From NCBI GenBank assembly GCA_014281115.1, contig JACONQ010000007.1:1984001-2048000 (forward strand): 64,000 nucleotides of DNA, read 5' to 3'. Made by a program: the position numbers and the translations under genes. Under the pieces are notes generated by a model. That model saw nothing but the letters and a program-made list of their open reading frames with translations. It ran no database searches and was not told the origin of the DNA. Of the stretch, positions 45,049-55,618 are shown piece by piece; the stretch's first letter is position 1, and the number at the start of each line of letters is the position of its first letter. The DNA comes from Laburnicola sp. R22_1. Taxonomy: Eukaryota; Ascomycota; Dothideomycetes; Pleosporales; Didymosphaeriaceae.

Positions 45049-46520
45049 ATGTCAAAAGCTTCCATCGCCTCAAATCGGTCCACGCTCAAAGACTTTCTGG
45101 CTTCAATCTCGGTCATACAGGGTGACCTCAGCAACATCACCGCCCCGCCCTTCGTTCTGGGTGAATTCTCAACAGTCGAGCTACCACAATACTGGGCCGA
45201 TCATCCTTCGCTATTCATTGCACAGGCGCTCGAAAACGATTCGGAAAAGAGGGCGCTACTAGTACTAAAATATTTTATCGCAACGTTGAAGAATCAGCAA
45301 TATGCCGGTCGCAGAGAAGAGGAGGGGATGAAGAAACCTTCGAATGCCTTTCTAGGAGAGTTATTCCTGGGCAGTTGGAAAAACGCTACAATAGGCGAGA
45401 CAAGGCTTATATCTGAACAAGTCAGTCACCATCCGCCGGTGACCGCGTGCTATTTATGGAACGACAAGCATGGGATAAGAGCAGAAGGGTTTACGCAGCA
45501 GGAAATTACGTTTTCAGGAAGCGTTAGCATCAAGCAAAAGGGGTATGCGATTCTGCATATCGACAAATATAAGGAAGACTATTTGATTCCGGTGCCGAAT
45601 GTAAAGGTCAAGGGGGTCCTGAGCGGGTCACCCTATCCTGAGCTCGTTGGTACTTACAGTATAATTTCGTCTACGGGGATCATATCGGAGATCAAATTTG
45701 AAGGAAAGAGTCTGTTAGGGGTTGGCGGGGGTACTAGGAATGGCTTTGAGGCGAGAACGTACAGGACGGATGCGCCAAAAGACGATCTATACACTTCAAA
45801 GGGATCATGGAGCGGTAGCTTCAGCGTGTACGATGCGCGACTGGGAAAAGAAATCGACCATTTCGATGTCAGTGCGCAAGAGTCACTCGCAGTCTCAGTA
45901 CCCGAACGTTCCGAGCAAGATCCATGGGAGTCGCGAAGAGCTTGGGGGATGTGATTGACGTCTTAAGAAAAGACATGAAGGGGGCAGCGGACGCAAAATC
46001 TAAAATTGAAGAGAGGCAGCGGCAAATGCGAAGAGAAGAAGAAAAGAATGGCCAGGTATGGCAAACAGTGTTCTTCCAGAGGCACGATTACGATCCAGTA
46101 TTCCACAAGCTCTCTTCGGTTGATAGGGATAGCTTCACTCTCGATCCGGACGGTGGCGTATGGAAGATGGATAATAACGCTATAGCGAGCGCCAAGAAGC
46201 CATACCACGGTGATCTCCTACCAACGGCTCAGATCCTCAAGGATCAGAGTATGCAGACCAAGAATGAAGTAAACCACTCCGGAAGTGGGCAAAGTCCACC
46301 GAAAACCGAGCAGCAGCATTACACCGAGCACATTGGAGCGCGTCAGAGCTCGAAGGAATTGGCGGAAGACTTGCATTCGAGAAAGACGCAAGATAGAGAA
46401 AGCGGAACAACACAGACTATAAGGACCGAAGCTACAGCAAACGGCTATCATAGAGAAGAATTGCCGGATGTACAAGTGGAGGAGATGCTTCGAGCTAAGT
46501 ATCAGAGTGCTCAAACTTAA
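45049..46520 (+). CDS. KES1: KES1/OSH4-type oxysterol-binding protein, with apparent 1-bp frameshift
   Basis: The product is a short OSBP-related lipid transfer protein consisting of the ORD only; such proteins exchange sterol and PI4P between membranes. The first frame (45049-45954) carries TLKDFLASISVIQGDLSNIT, a PQYWADHP block, KPSNAFLGELFLGSW, the OSBP signature EQVSHHPPVTA, then FEGKSLLGVGGG and SRRAWG, and stops two codons later. The conserved continuation (DVIDVLRKDMKGAADAKSKI, QRQMRREEE, then VFFQRHDYDPVFHKL) lies in the frame one base back, to 46520. The break falls in a run of five G at 45944-45948; one extra G would join the frames exactly. No GT..AG intron fits there. A sequencing or assembly error is the simplest explanation, but a true recent mutation cannot be excluded. 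The C-terminal tail is hydrophilic and poorly conserved. Confidence 0.85.
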
Positions 46521-47144
46521 TGTTCCTGCAATACCTTAATATCTCAATACCACTACGTGTAATTTGAATGACGATGTTCACACCAGACGGATTTCGACCA
46601 AACACCAGAGCGAAAGCTTGATTCTGAGCCGCTACTATGTTGGTGGTTTCAGACACATGAATACAGCGCCCGCAGGGTGTCAACCCATCTTTGATTCTGT
46701 CGAGATTTGATGGGGAGGAGGGGTGTGGAGATCGCGCTGGTACGGCTGGTTGGATGGGATGGAGTGGCTGGATAGTGTGGAGCTTTTGCCGCGGAAGGAG
46801 TGAGGGGAAGGCGTGGTATTTGTTGAGCGGTGGCGGCGGCATGTTGGTGTGAGCACGGCGAATATATCCTGTTGACTAGTCAAAGAGATGGTAACCGAAC
46901 AAGCGTATGTCATTATATGGGAATATCCATAGATATCAAAAAGCCACCGAGTTGGCTGCAGTTAATGCGCTTCGCGGACCATGCTAAATCGTAGCGGGCT
47001 GTGCTGTGAACCTTCTCAATGCGCGAATGATAATTAGTTCCATTTGGCTGTCCCCGCTCTTCGTATTCAAACAGTTCCGCACTTGTCGCGTGATGCGCCC
47101 ACTCTTTTCTTATGCCTCCATGGCTGGCTCTGTCTTTCATTACA
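46521..47144. other. Convergent intergenic region KES1-like / rhodopsin-like
   Basis: The 3' flanks of two convergent genes. Small minus-strand frames at 46495-46913 lack family resemblance. Nothing else seen. Confidence 0.5.
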
Positions 47145-48558
47145 TTATCTGTGATCACTACTACTTTCTAGAAACACATCCCTCTGCCTCTTAATACCCT
47201 GCGCATCCGTCAAATTTTCATCACTCCGATCGCCCACCTGAATCTCCCACATGCTGAATCCCTTCTCCCGATTCCTCTCTTCCACCAGGTCGTCTCTCAG
47301 CTTAATAGGCATGGGCCTCTCCACATCGGGCACCAGCTCTTCGTCGCTTGAGCCGCACTTCCTAGTCTCTTCCTCCCCAGCCCGTGTCATCGTCAACAGG
47401 CTGAATGGCCCATTCCGTTTCCGCTGGTTCGTAGAGCGTGTCCTGTACCACCCGTGCGAGCCCCTCCTTGCTTCCGAGTTGGGTAGCGGGGTGTGGGTGC
47501 CGACGTCTGACCAGCCTAAGCGTTTGGACAGCTGCCGGTAGAGGGGTCGAAGGGTGGCCAGGCTGCCCGCTGTGATGGCGAGGCCTTGCTCGATGTCGGA
47601 CCAGATGGCTATTTCGACGGTATCCCACAAGAAGTTCTCGCTCTTGAGCTTCATGAGGTATCCCATGCGGACTGTGACGGCAATACTCGCGCTGTGTACA
47701 ATCATGTCAGTTTCTTGCGATAGTTGTGGAATCTTCGATCGAAGACTTACACACAAGCCATACTCAGGATCGGAATCAACATAAGCTTCTGATTCTTCGC
47801 CATGTTGAGATTCCACACCAGGAAAATAGGCAGTGTCCCAAACGTGAAGTCGCAAATTGCAGCGACGATGCTGTATGCGTACGCCAGGCCAATAATGACG
47901 TCGATGGGGAGGCAAGTTCCCGTGGTCTGGAACTTATCCCAAAAGAAGTTTATGGGGTTGCATTGCACGACGGTGACGAAGAAGAAGAGCAGTCCGGTGA
48001 ACACTGTAAGGCCGAGTACAGTGTAGATGATGCGACGATAAATCCGCTGGACCGCGACGCGGAGGAGGAAAATCCCGATAGAAATCTTGGCTGAAACCAT
48101 ACAAAGACAGTACGCTGGATAGCACAGGTACCAAAACTGCCGCATCTTGTCAATCGTCGACTTTCAAAGACCAGCAATGAATAAACATACCTTCAAAGCT
48201 TTTTTGATGTGCTCTTCGTCGAGATCCGCCATGTGTCGTCCTGTGCCCCAGTATGTGCCGTTGATGGCCGTTATCGTGAACATGATGAGAAACGACTAGA
48301 AGCGTCAGAGTACTGATCAGGCAAAGAAATGCTCCGTAAAAGCTTACCAGAGCCACAACCATCCACACATCATCCCACCCGAAGGCTCGTACGAGACGTA
48401 GACGAACATAGAGACGCAGCAGCACGGCCGATACCGCCAGAGATATGTATGTCGCGCACACCTAGACCCATTTGTCAGTATATCTTCTTACGCTCTTCTG
48501 CAATGATACATACCGCTCGCAGCTCCGGCCCCCGATTTGCGACCATTATATCAGACAT
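47145..48558 (-). CDS. Fungal rhodopsin-like 7TM integral membrane protein (PTH11-like)
   Basis: Five exons: 48558-48514, 48461-48348, 48295-48191, 48145-47751 and 47691-47145 (401 residues), with four introns of 45-59 bp that all keep frame. It belongs to the large ascomycete family of seven-helix proteins annotated as rhodopsin-like/PTH11-related, of unknown ligand. Marks of the family are the N-terminal RGPELRAVCATYISLAVSAV helix, LVRAFGWDDVWMVVAL after the first loop, ITAINGTYWGTGRHMADLDE, QFWYLCYPAYCLCMVSAKIS, QCNPINFFWDKF (the conserved NPxxxFWD-type loop), and AAICDFTFGTLPIFLVWNLN. A final SIAVTVRMGY and LWDTVEIAIWSDIEQGLAI block precedes a roughly 150-residue hydrophilic cytoplasmic tail. 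No CFEM domain is present. No biosynthetic genes lie nearby to suggest a role. Confidence 0.9.
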
Positions 48559-49932
48559 TACTGGCGGATTTACTCCAAACCAGTTTGAACATGGACAAAA
48601 TATCAGGAGCACGACCGAAAGCCAGCTCGAATATAAATAAAATATCAGGCACACAACCGCAAGAGAAGTAATGTGTTGTGAGGAAGCTAAACGTTTCAAG
48701 TGCCGAAGATATTCGTTAGGCATCTCGCACCTACCTCCGCTCCTCCGGCCACGAGGTCCCCATGCGATGCATGCCCATATCAAACCTACGTTTGGTTAGA
48801 AACGGGGCCAGGGGAGTGAAGCTGTACCAAAGGGGGAGTGCGGCCGTTGGGCATGCATATGCGCCGTGAGGAACTATTTCCGCTAATGTGTCATTAATCG
48901 GATCCATTGGTCCTATCAGTGATCCAAAACGTCTCGACGCCAACACCAATTGCGAAGCGTTTCCACAGCCCCGGGTGGCCCGTAATAGTCGGCAATAATG
49001 GCGCCCACAAGTTCCCTGAATTTTCGTGGACCCGGATGGAGCTTTCACCAAGTTGTGTTGCGTGAGGCTTTGATTTGGAGGAAAAAGATCAACAATCCAT
49101 CTTAATCGGATTTTAGGCCAGTCCCTCTGAGTCTGCTCTTATGCATGTGTCACTACCACGTATCGTATATCTGAATCGTGCTGCACGTGGCCCGGTTATC
49201 GTATTCGCGGAGATCTCCTCTCTGCTTTCGGCCCGGCCAAAGCTCGGCACGCCATTGCTACCATGCGCCGAAGAAAAACCTAAGCGCGAGCGAATGGACA
49301 GGAGGAACCGTGGACGATCTCTATGTAGCTCTGTTGAGCCTCGAGCTCGGACGGTCGGCGACATCAAAGTCAAACACGACTCCTAGTCTTTACCTGGAGA
49401 AGAGAGACAAATCTCTTCATTGAAAAAATTGAGGGGGTCCTGGCCTCGGCAAACCTTTCCGAACGGTGCACGGAGGGGCAAAAGAGTTGCCGAGGCAAGA
49501 TTTTCAGGAGATGAGTCCTGTATAGATCGTGGAATAAAATTGGGGTGCTTGGAGACGTTGAGCTTTTTCCCTCTCGCTTGCGCCTGTAAAAAGCGGGCTC
49601 ACGTGGGCTCCAGTGGGCTCCAGTGGGTTCGAGTGGCGGCACATGTCCCAAGCGTGAATTTAGAGTTTAGACGGTACCCCGGGAATAGACAGCACACCCT
49701 GGTCTTATAGGCATTCCGCATCTTGTCCAGAATCGCCCATTCGAATCTACCACAGTACCCAAACCCTGCAACCAGAAAGTTGGTCTATTGGGATGCTGGT
49801 TCTAGCCAAAGTTTTTTTTTCCATCGGCATATGCCATAGTACACAGTAAGCATCCGGAGGGGGATCTCAAAGGTCCATCAACTGATTAAAGACGACCATT
49901 CGCCCAATGCACGCCGACTTGTGATGTTCCCT
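48559..49932. other. Intergenic region upstream of rhodopsin-like gene
   Basis: This is 1.37 kb without a supported gene. Near 48590-48655 there is a short imperfect direct repeat (AAAATATCAGG followed by CACGACC or CACAACC). At 49443-49496 a 10-bp perfect inverted repeat GCCTCGGCAA/TTGCCGAGGC could form a hairpin. At 49600-49640 GTGGGCTCCA units repeat. Otherwise I see nothing. Confidence 0.55.
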
Positions 49933-51699
49933 TCAAGATCTGCAGCAAGATGCCCGACAGAAACAGCTCGAGTTCACATCCACATCAGCAACCGCTCGCG
50001 CAATTTGAAACTGCTGGTTTATTATCTTCGCTTCCCCTGTCCTCCCTAGCTTGACCAAGCACTCGTGATATCCATGCAGCGCCCACACATTGTTCGGATG
50101 CTGTCGGGCCCTAATAATGGTGTCGTCCAATCCAAGGTCAGCTGCATACACTCTGGTCGCCTCTTCGACGTGCTCTTGCTCCAGGAGTAGAGCCGCATAC
50201 GCGTGTCGACTTGGCATCATCCACGGCCACGGCTCGGCGTAGTTGAGTGCGTCTTCGCGCTCGAGGGCAACCTCGAGGTGTTTGAAAGCGGCGTCGTAGT
50301 TGCCTCTGCGGTATTCGAGCTCGCCATCAAGCATTGCTTTGGCGACCTCCATGACCGTGTTGCTCTTGTTCACGGGAGTAACTGCTATGCGGGACGGCGG
50401 GATTCTGTCGACAGCTGCGTAAAGCAGGTCGCGCTGTTTTGCAGCATTCTCGACATCGCCTGTCGCGGCATATGCCACGCCTTTGCCGTAAAGTATCATG
50501 GCCGTCGTCACGCAGTACAACTCCTGGTCTTGCTCTCTCGGCACTTCAAGTGCAATAAGATCGTCCCATCGACCGAAGCGAACAAGTACTTCAACGCGGA
50601 TACCTACAAACATCTCCAAGAAATCCGCGAGCTTCGCGACGAGCTCTGGATTCAGCGAAAGCTCCATCCTTGCCACTGCATTGATAGCGACATTGTACTG
50701 ACCAGCGAACATGGCGGCATATGCAAGGAAATGGTAATCATGTACTCGGTAGATGGTGTAGAAGTCGTCGCCGCCCTGCTCAGAGAAGTACTTTTCGTCG
50801 GCAAGGCACGCTTGTGAATTGGAAGCGACTGCGCGCCGGTAATCTCCCACCAGAACATCGATGTGGCTCGGCATGTGCACGAGATGTCCAGCTTCTGGAG
50901 AGAGATTGCGCAGATGGTCCGCAGCGACCAGAGCGACCTCTGGGGTCTTTGACATCTCCATAAGATGGATATACAGATGAAGGACGCCTGGATGCTCGTA
51001 CACGCCTTCCTGGGCTAAAGCAGCTTCAAGGACAGCTTTGGCCTCCATTACATGCGCGCCGGGTCTAGGCTCACCGGTCTTCAGATCCCATAGATCCCAC
51101 GCGGAGAGATTCATAACCGAATCCGCATATAGAGCAGCGACGTCAAAATCATCAGAGAAATTTTGGTACACAGAAGTCATGGCTTGGGCGTACGCTTCAT
51201 TGCAGGCTCGGAAGCCAATATCCTCCAAGCTCTTTGGCACGCGCGCTTGTATTGCGTCAATGAGAGCCTTCTCCAGCTCGGTCGAACCTTCTGCATATTC
51301 TTTTGCTTTTGCATTGTCGTTGTTGATTTGCTCGAGGCTTGTCGATAGTTCTTCAGAATCGAATAGCTCCCAGGGCTTGTTGTAGTTTGGTCCCAGAGCA
51401 AGGGCACGCTGTGCGATTTAGTTTGGCGATCTCCAGGCAGGGCATGAACAAACTCACTCCCCAATAAGCCATTGCGAACTTAGGATCCTCTTCTATAGCG
51501 TACTCGAAGCACCTCACAGACTCCTCATGGTGGAAAGCATAGCTCCATAACTACAGCACGTCAGTCTATATTCGCAAGACGCTTTTTGATTGCGCACCAT
51601 TCCACGATCGAACCATTTCTGGGCTGCCGGGCTCGTGGTGCTAGCTTGACGGTGGAAGGAGCCGAGATTGTAGATATACGAGTCTGCATTGGGTGCCAT
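49933..51699 (-). CDS. TPR-domain protein of unknown function
   Basis: Three exons, 51699-51598, 51550-51458 and 51408-49933 (556 residues), with introns of 47 and 49 bp. Helical tetratricopeptide-like pairs run along the whole chain. Examples are NLGSFHRQASTTSPAAQKWF, SYAFHHEESVRCFEYAIEED, FAMAYWGRALALGPNYNKPW, PGVLHLYIHLMEMSKTPEVA, the AAYAMFAGQYNVAINA-type repeat and RRGNYDAAFKHLEVALERED. The motif NLSPEAGHLVHMPSHIDVLV is typical of a bacterial/fungal TPR family whose biochemical role is not known to me. The C terminus ends in a Cys-rich tail (SSCFCRASCC). There is no signal peptide or membrane helix. An upstream in-frame ATG at 51711 would add four residues. Confidence 0.85.
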
Positions 51700-52286
51700 G
51701 ATGATATGCAAGAGGTCACCGTTTACTGCCGACGATGCGCCTCGGGAAGAATCACTTACGGCACCGTCAGGTCAGGAGACCTTGTGCAAGGCGCTGGTTT
51801 CATGTGGGTGGGCGTTGCTAGACTGGCCATAAGGCGTGGCGAGGCGGGGTAGGTTGCCACCGTTCCACTAGTGGAAGTACCTTATCTACGTGATACGTGT
51901 AGTGGGACTACACCAAGCAATACTCAGTAGTTCAGTATACTAGAAGGGCGAGAAGTAACTAGGAAAGATTCAAACGCATGCCATAATGAGGTTAGAAAGT
52001 CACGTGTTGGAATGTTGGAATATTTGAATGCACGCCAGATCCTCTCATGTAGGCCTTCCTAGAGGTAGTATTGACAATGGTAATAGATTCTTAGCTCGAG
52101 GACGAGTCTAAGAAGGAGGAGAAATGAGTGAGTGGTGATGGCTTGGAACTTCACATGCTGCAGAACTACTACGTTCATATGTACTGTGTAAAGCATCACC
52201 GCAGACATGAACGCAGATCAATCACGCCGCATATATCATGGCCAAGAAAGCTCCCATGCCTTGCCGCCCTTTTGGCATACGCTCCG
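51700..52286. other. Intergenic region upstream of TPR gene
   Basis: This contains the TPR gene promoter and the 3' flank of the XPF-like gene. No feature recognised. Confidence 0.5.
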
Positions 52287-55275
52287 TCACATACGAAAAC
52301 CATGCGCCGCACTAACCCACTCCTGATCCAGCAATGTGTTCACCCTCCTCAAAATCCTGCTCCCGCCCAGCACAGCCTGGAAACTCTGCACACGCTGCTC
52401 AGCTGACATCATCAGAAAAGTTTGCAGTCCATACACGGATATCATGTCAGACGTCTGGTAAGGTAGGAGCGGGTAATCGACTGGGTCCTTGACGAGCGCG
52501 AGGATGACCTGTGCTGCGAAGGTATTGAGGCCTGCACGACGGAGGAAGACTTCCCACTGAGCAATATTAGTTATTGTATGTTAATAAAATGTGCAAGGAT
52601 ACTCACGTTAGTCTCGTCAGACAACGGCTTGATATCACCAATGTCTCTGGACCCATGCGGCAAGCCAAACCGCCCCATATCTCCCACAATAGATCGTGCA
52701 AGAGCTTGTTCTCCACCACGCACATATCGCACGAGAACCTCACCACCCATTTCTAACGCAAAGTCCTCATACTCTGTGATAGCTTCCTGGTCCCTATGAT
52801 CCAGAGGACGACCAGAGCCGTGCTCTTCCCTCTCTCGACTGAGCCCTTCAGTGATCGTGACTACAAGTCGCTCATATCGGTACTGCAGCGTCATCATTCG
52901 TTCCTTTACGGGAGAGCGGTCTGGCTGTCCCGGAAGTGCCCGTTGTTTTAGCTGCTGTAGAGTGGCTATGATCAAACCGGTGGAAGGCGACAAGAGAAGA
53001 TCAGCTTCTTTTGAGGCTGCATATGGCGATTCAAAATCTCGGCTTACAAACTCTGCGTTGGGATACAGGCTCTCGATTTGCCTGGAGATACCTCGTTGCT
53101 GCAGTAAACGAGATGAGATGATAAACGAACAGGGTGGCAAATTCTCAGGCAATGCTGGTAAGTCGGGTAATGGCTGTGCTACTTTCGAAGAGCCATCGGG
53201 TTGCATTGATGTATTAGGAGGACCGGGTGGATCGGCACGTGCTTGTTCAGTCGGTCGGATAGGCGATGGCAATGGAGGCGCTGAAGGTCGGTTTGGCGCA
53301 GCCTGTTCTTTTCCAGCTGCTTTCTGTGGCTTCACTGACATCCCATGCAGGGCCATGAAGTTGTCTAAAGCGCTTGTGGCTGAGAATTTACCGCCAAACA
53401 TGAGGTTCTTGTCGCGATCATTATGGGATTGCTGGCGAGCCTTGCTTCGGGCAGGCATTGGCAAAAGCTCCTTGTGCACTTTGAGTGATTTCGTTTCCTC
53501 GTGTATCACTGGCGTTCCGTTTCCCCAATGGTGGCTTCCGTGGACTTTGCCTCGCATATATGGAGACTGACCGATATCGGCTGGCATCGAAGTTATTGCG
53601 CTACGATGGTTCTTCTGATCACCGACCACATCTTGCATCTCGAGCTTTTTTTTTCGTATCAAGACGTCTATGTCGTTGCGCTCTTCCAGATCAGCAGGCT
53701 CCAATATGTCCTCTTCTTGTTTTTCATCTTCAAGAATGCGGAGGCCGTGCCTTTTCCAGATGTCAGTAGAGCTTGTGGCGATATCTCCCATGGTCAGTTC
53801 AGCGAGCGTCTTGATCAAGACCTCCTCCCCATGGAGCTTCTCTTCGATTGTAGCCTTCGCCGCGTGATGAGAGAATGGTGCCAACGGAAGTCTCCTATCG
53901 AGTTCAGATACCCCGTGCCATGATGTTACTAATCTCATGTATTTCCGCTTGACCTCTGACAGAAATCGCCCCTGGGCATCCACATCGGTCTCACCCGCAA
54001 CGTTGCCTATAGAGTTGCGCTTGAACTCATCCCAGGGCGCGGTGGGCAATCGGAAGTCGACCTGTGGAACGTCAACTCGTTTTGTCGTGTCTGCTTCGGA
54101 GAGTTTTTCATTCTCGACTCTCCAATTCGCTCTGTCGGCATGTGGCTCGATGATTTCTTGAAAGAAGGCATAGTTATCTTCTGGGCTCAAGATATCGTTA
54201 CCACTCTCGTAGTTGGAAGGGAGCTCAGGAATGTACTCTACGAGCATCTCGGCGAATGCCACGGTTTTCAACTTCTTTGCCGGCGATTCGGAGAACATGA
54301 GTGGTGTAAGTGGTCCTTCAATTCTCAAGTCTGTTGCTTTGCGTTTCGTAGAGGGTGAGTTGACATCCTCCAACTTGTAATCATAGTCATTCGTCTCCAT
54401 CATGTCCAATAACATAGGATCGCTATTGTTGGAATCAAGGCGGACGAGGGCATCTGCATTCATGATACGTCCTTCCAACTCTTTGGCCTCTGCTGCTGCA
54501 GAGTCCTGATCTTCTGAAAGAAGTTCAAGGCGGTTTCCCGGCGAAGACGGTATGTACGGCGACATTGGTGGTGATAGCGGAAGTAGTGGCGGCGTGAACG
54601 GTCGTGTCGCTATGTTCTGTGATAATTAGTATGCTCTTTGTGATGAATCCCCCCACTCACCTTTCCATAACTCATGCCCTCCTCTTTGATCTTTACAGTG
54701 TCTTCGGACGTAAGTGAGTCCCTGATCGCATCCTGAAGATACAACAAAACTTCTTTCGAGATTGCGAGTTTCTCACCCTTCGCTCGCTCATCGCACTGTG
54801 CCGGATAAGCGAAATACTTCTTTGGCCACTCCAGGCCCTCGTCGTTCTCTTCATTGACCGGATCGAATGGTAACCTCAAGTCAGTGGAGCTTGGTTCAAC
54901 TGCGCTACCAAATTCCAGCAGATCCAGCTCATTGTCGGTCCGTAGGAGCGGAACTTCTTGCTTTAGACTCAAGATCCGTCTTCTTCCGTCTGGTATCAAC
55001 TGAAAGTCTGGTGGCGCTTCGTGTAGGAGGTGCACCGACTTGAGTAGCATCGCAGCTTCCTTGGTGACCGCAAGCCGTTCTTTGGTTAGTTGTTCTGCGA
55101 GATTAGTGGCTGCGGGAGCGTCTTTGGGATCCTGGAGATCCGAAAGGAAAGCCTCAGTCGAGGGAGGTGTAATATTGTCAATAAGCGCACGTTGCTGAGT
55201 GTAGTCTCTGCACAGCCCATAGAAGCGAGCATACTCAAGGACAGTTGGTTCATGTTCCACTAGGTCAAGCTCCAT
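52287..55275 (-). CDS. XPF-like, Zip2/SHOC1-resembling protein (meiotic crossover factor candidate)
   Basis: Three exons, 55275-54661, 54616-52607 and 52556-52287 (964 residues). Introns are 54617-54660 and 52557-52606. The N-terminal third (HEPTVLEYARFYGLCRDY, then acidic helices) and a long low-complexity middle are fungus-specific. The last 250 residues resemble an inactive XPF-type nuclease fold: PPCSFIISSRLLQQRGISRQ, ADLLLSPSTGLIIATLQQLK, TLQYRYERLVVTITEGL and FALEMGGEVLVRYVRGGEQA. After the last intron a helix-hairpin-helix-like end follows (WEVFLRRAGLNTFAAQVILA, MSAEQRVQSFQAVLGGSRIL). No ERKxxxD active site is visible. This arrangement is that of fungal Zip2 and animal SHOC1, which act with Spo16 in meiotic crossing-over. 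That assignment is inference from fold order. The frame is open 5' to 55899 but I prefer the ATG at 55275 (MELDLVEHEP). Confidence 0.75.
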
Positions 55276-55618
55276 CCTGAATGCACATGTTATGTCCCTA
55301 GTTGTTCTAGTGAACTGCTGCGGTAGTGATAAATATGAGTGATGCTGACAGCGGGTCGGTGGTTTGTGGCAAAAGAGATCAAACGCGCCTGGGACGGAAA
55401 GGAAAGAGCGACTAGCGCACACGTGCGAGCGCGATCGGGGCGAGGATGCGTAGGATGCAAGAGCGGAACCACTTCCTCGCCCCTTAATCATTGTGGCCCC
55501 GCCGCTCTCTGTGCAATCATGGGACATATATTTTCGACAGTCGGGGTAAGCGAATGACGTATCCTGGAGCGATTCGGTGCCTGATCCGTAGCTAACATTA
55601 TGTCCTCGTACAGTAAAA
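55276..55618. other. Short intergenic region XPF-like / acyltransferase
   Basis: About 340 bp, presumably the promoter of the XPF-like gene and the 3' flank of the acyltransferase. It remains open in the XPF-like frame, but without conservation that I recognise. Confidence 0.5.

Noticed and set aside
45940..45960. Intron as the explanation for the KES1-like frame change
   Set aside because: There is no GT donor and AG acceptor that would join the two conserved parts without deleting conserved residues.
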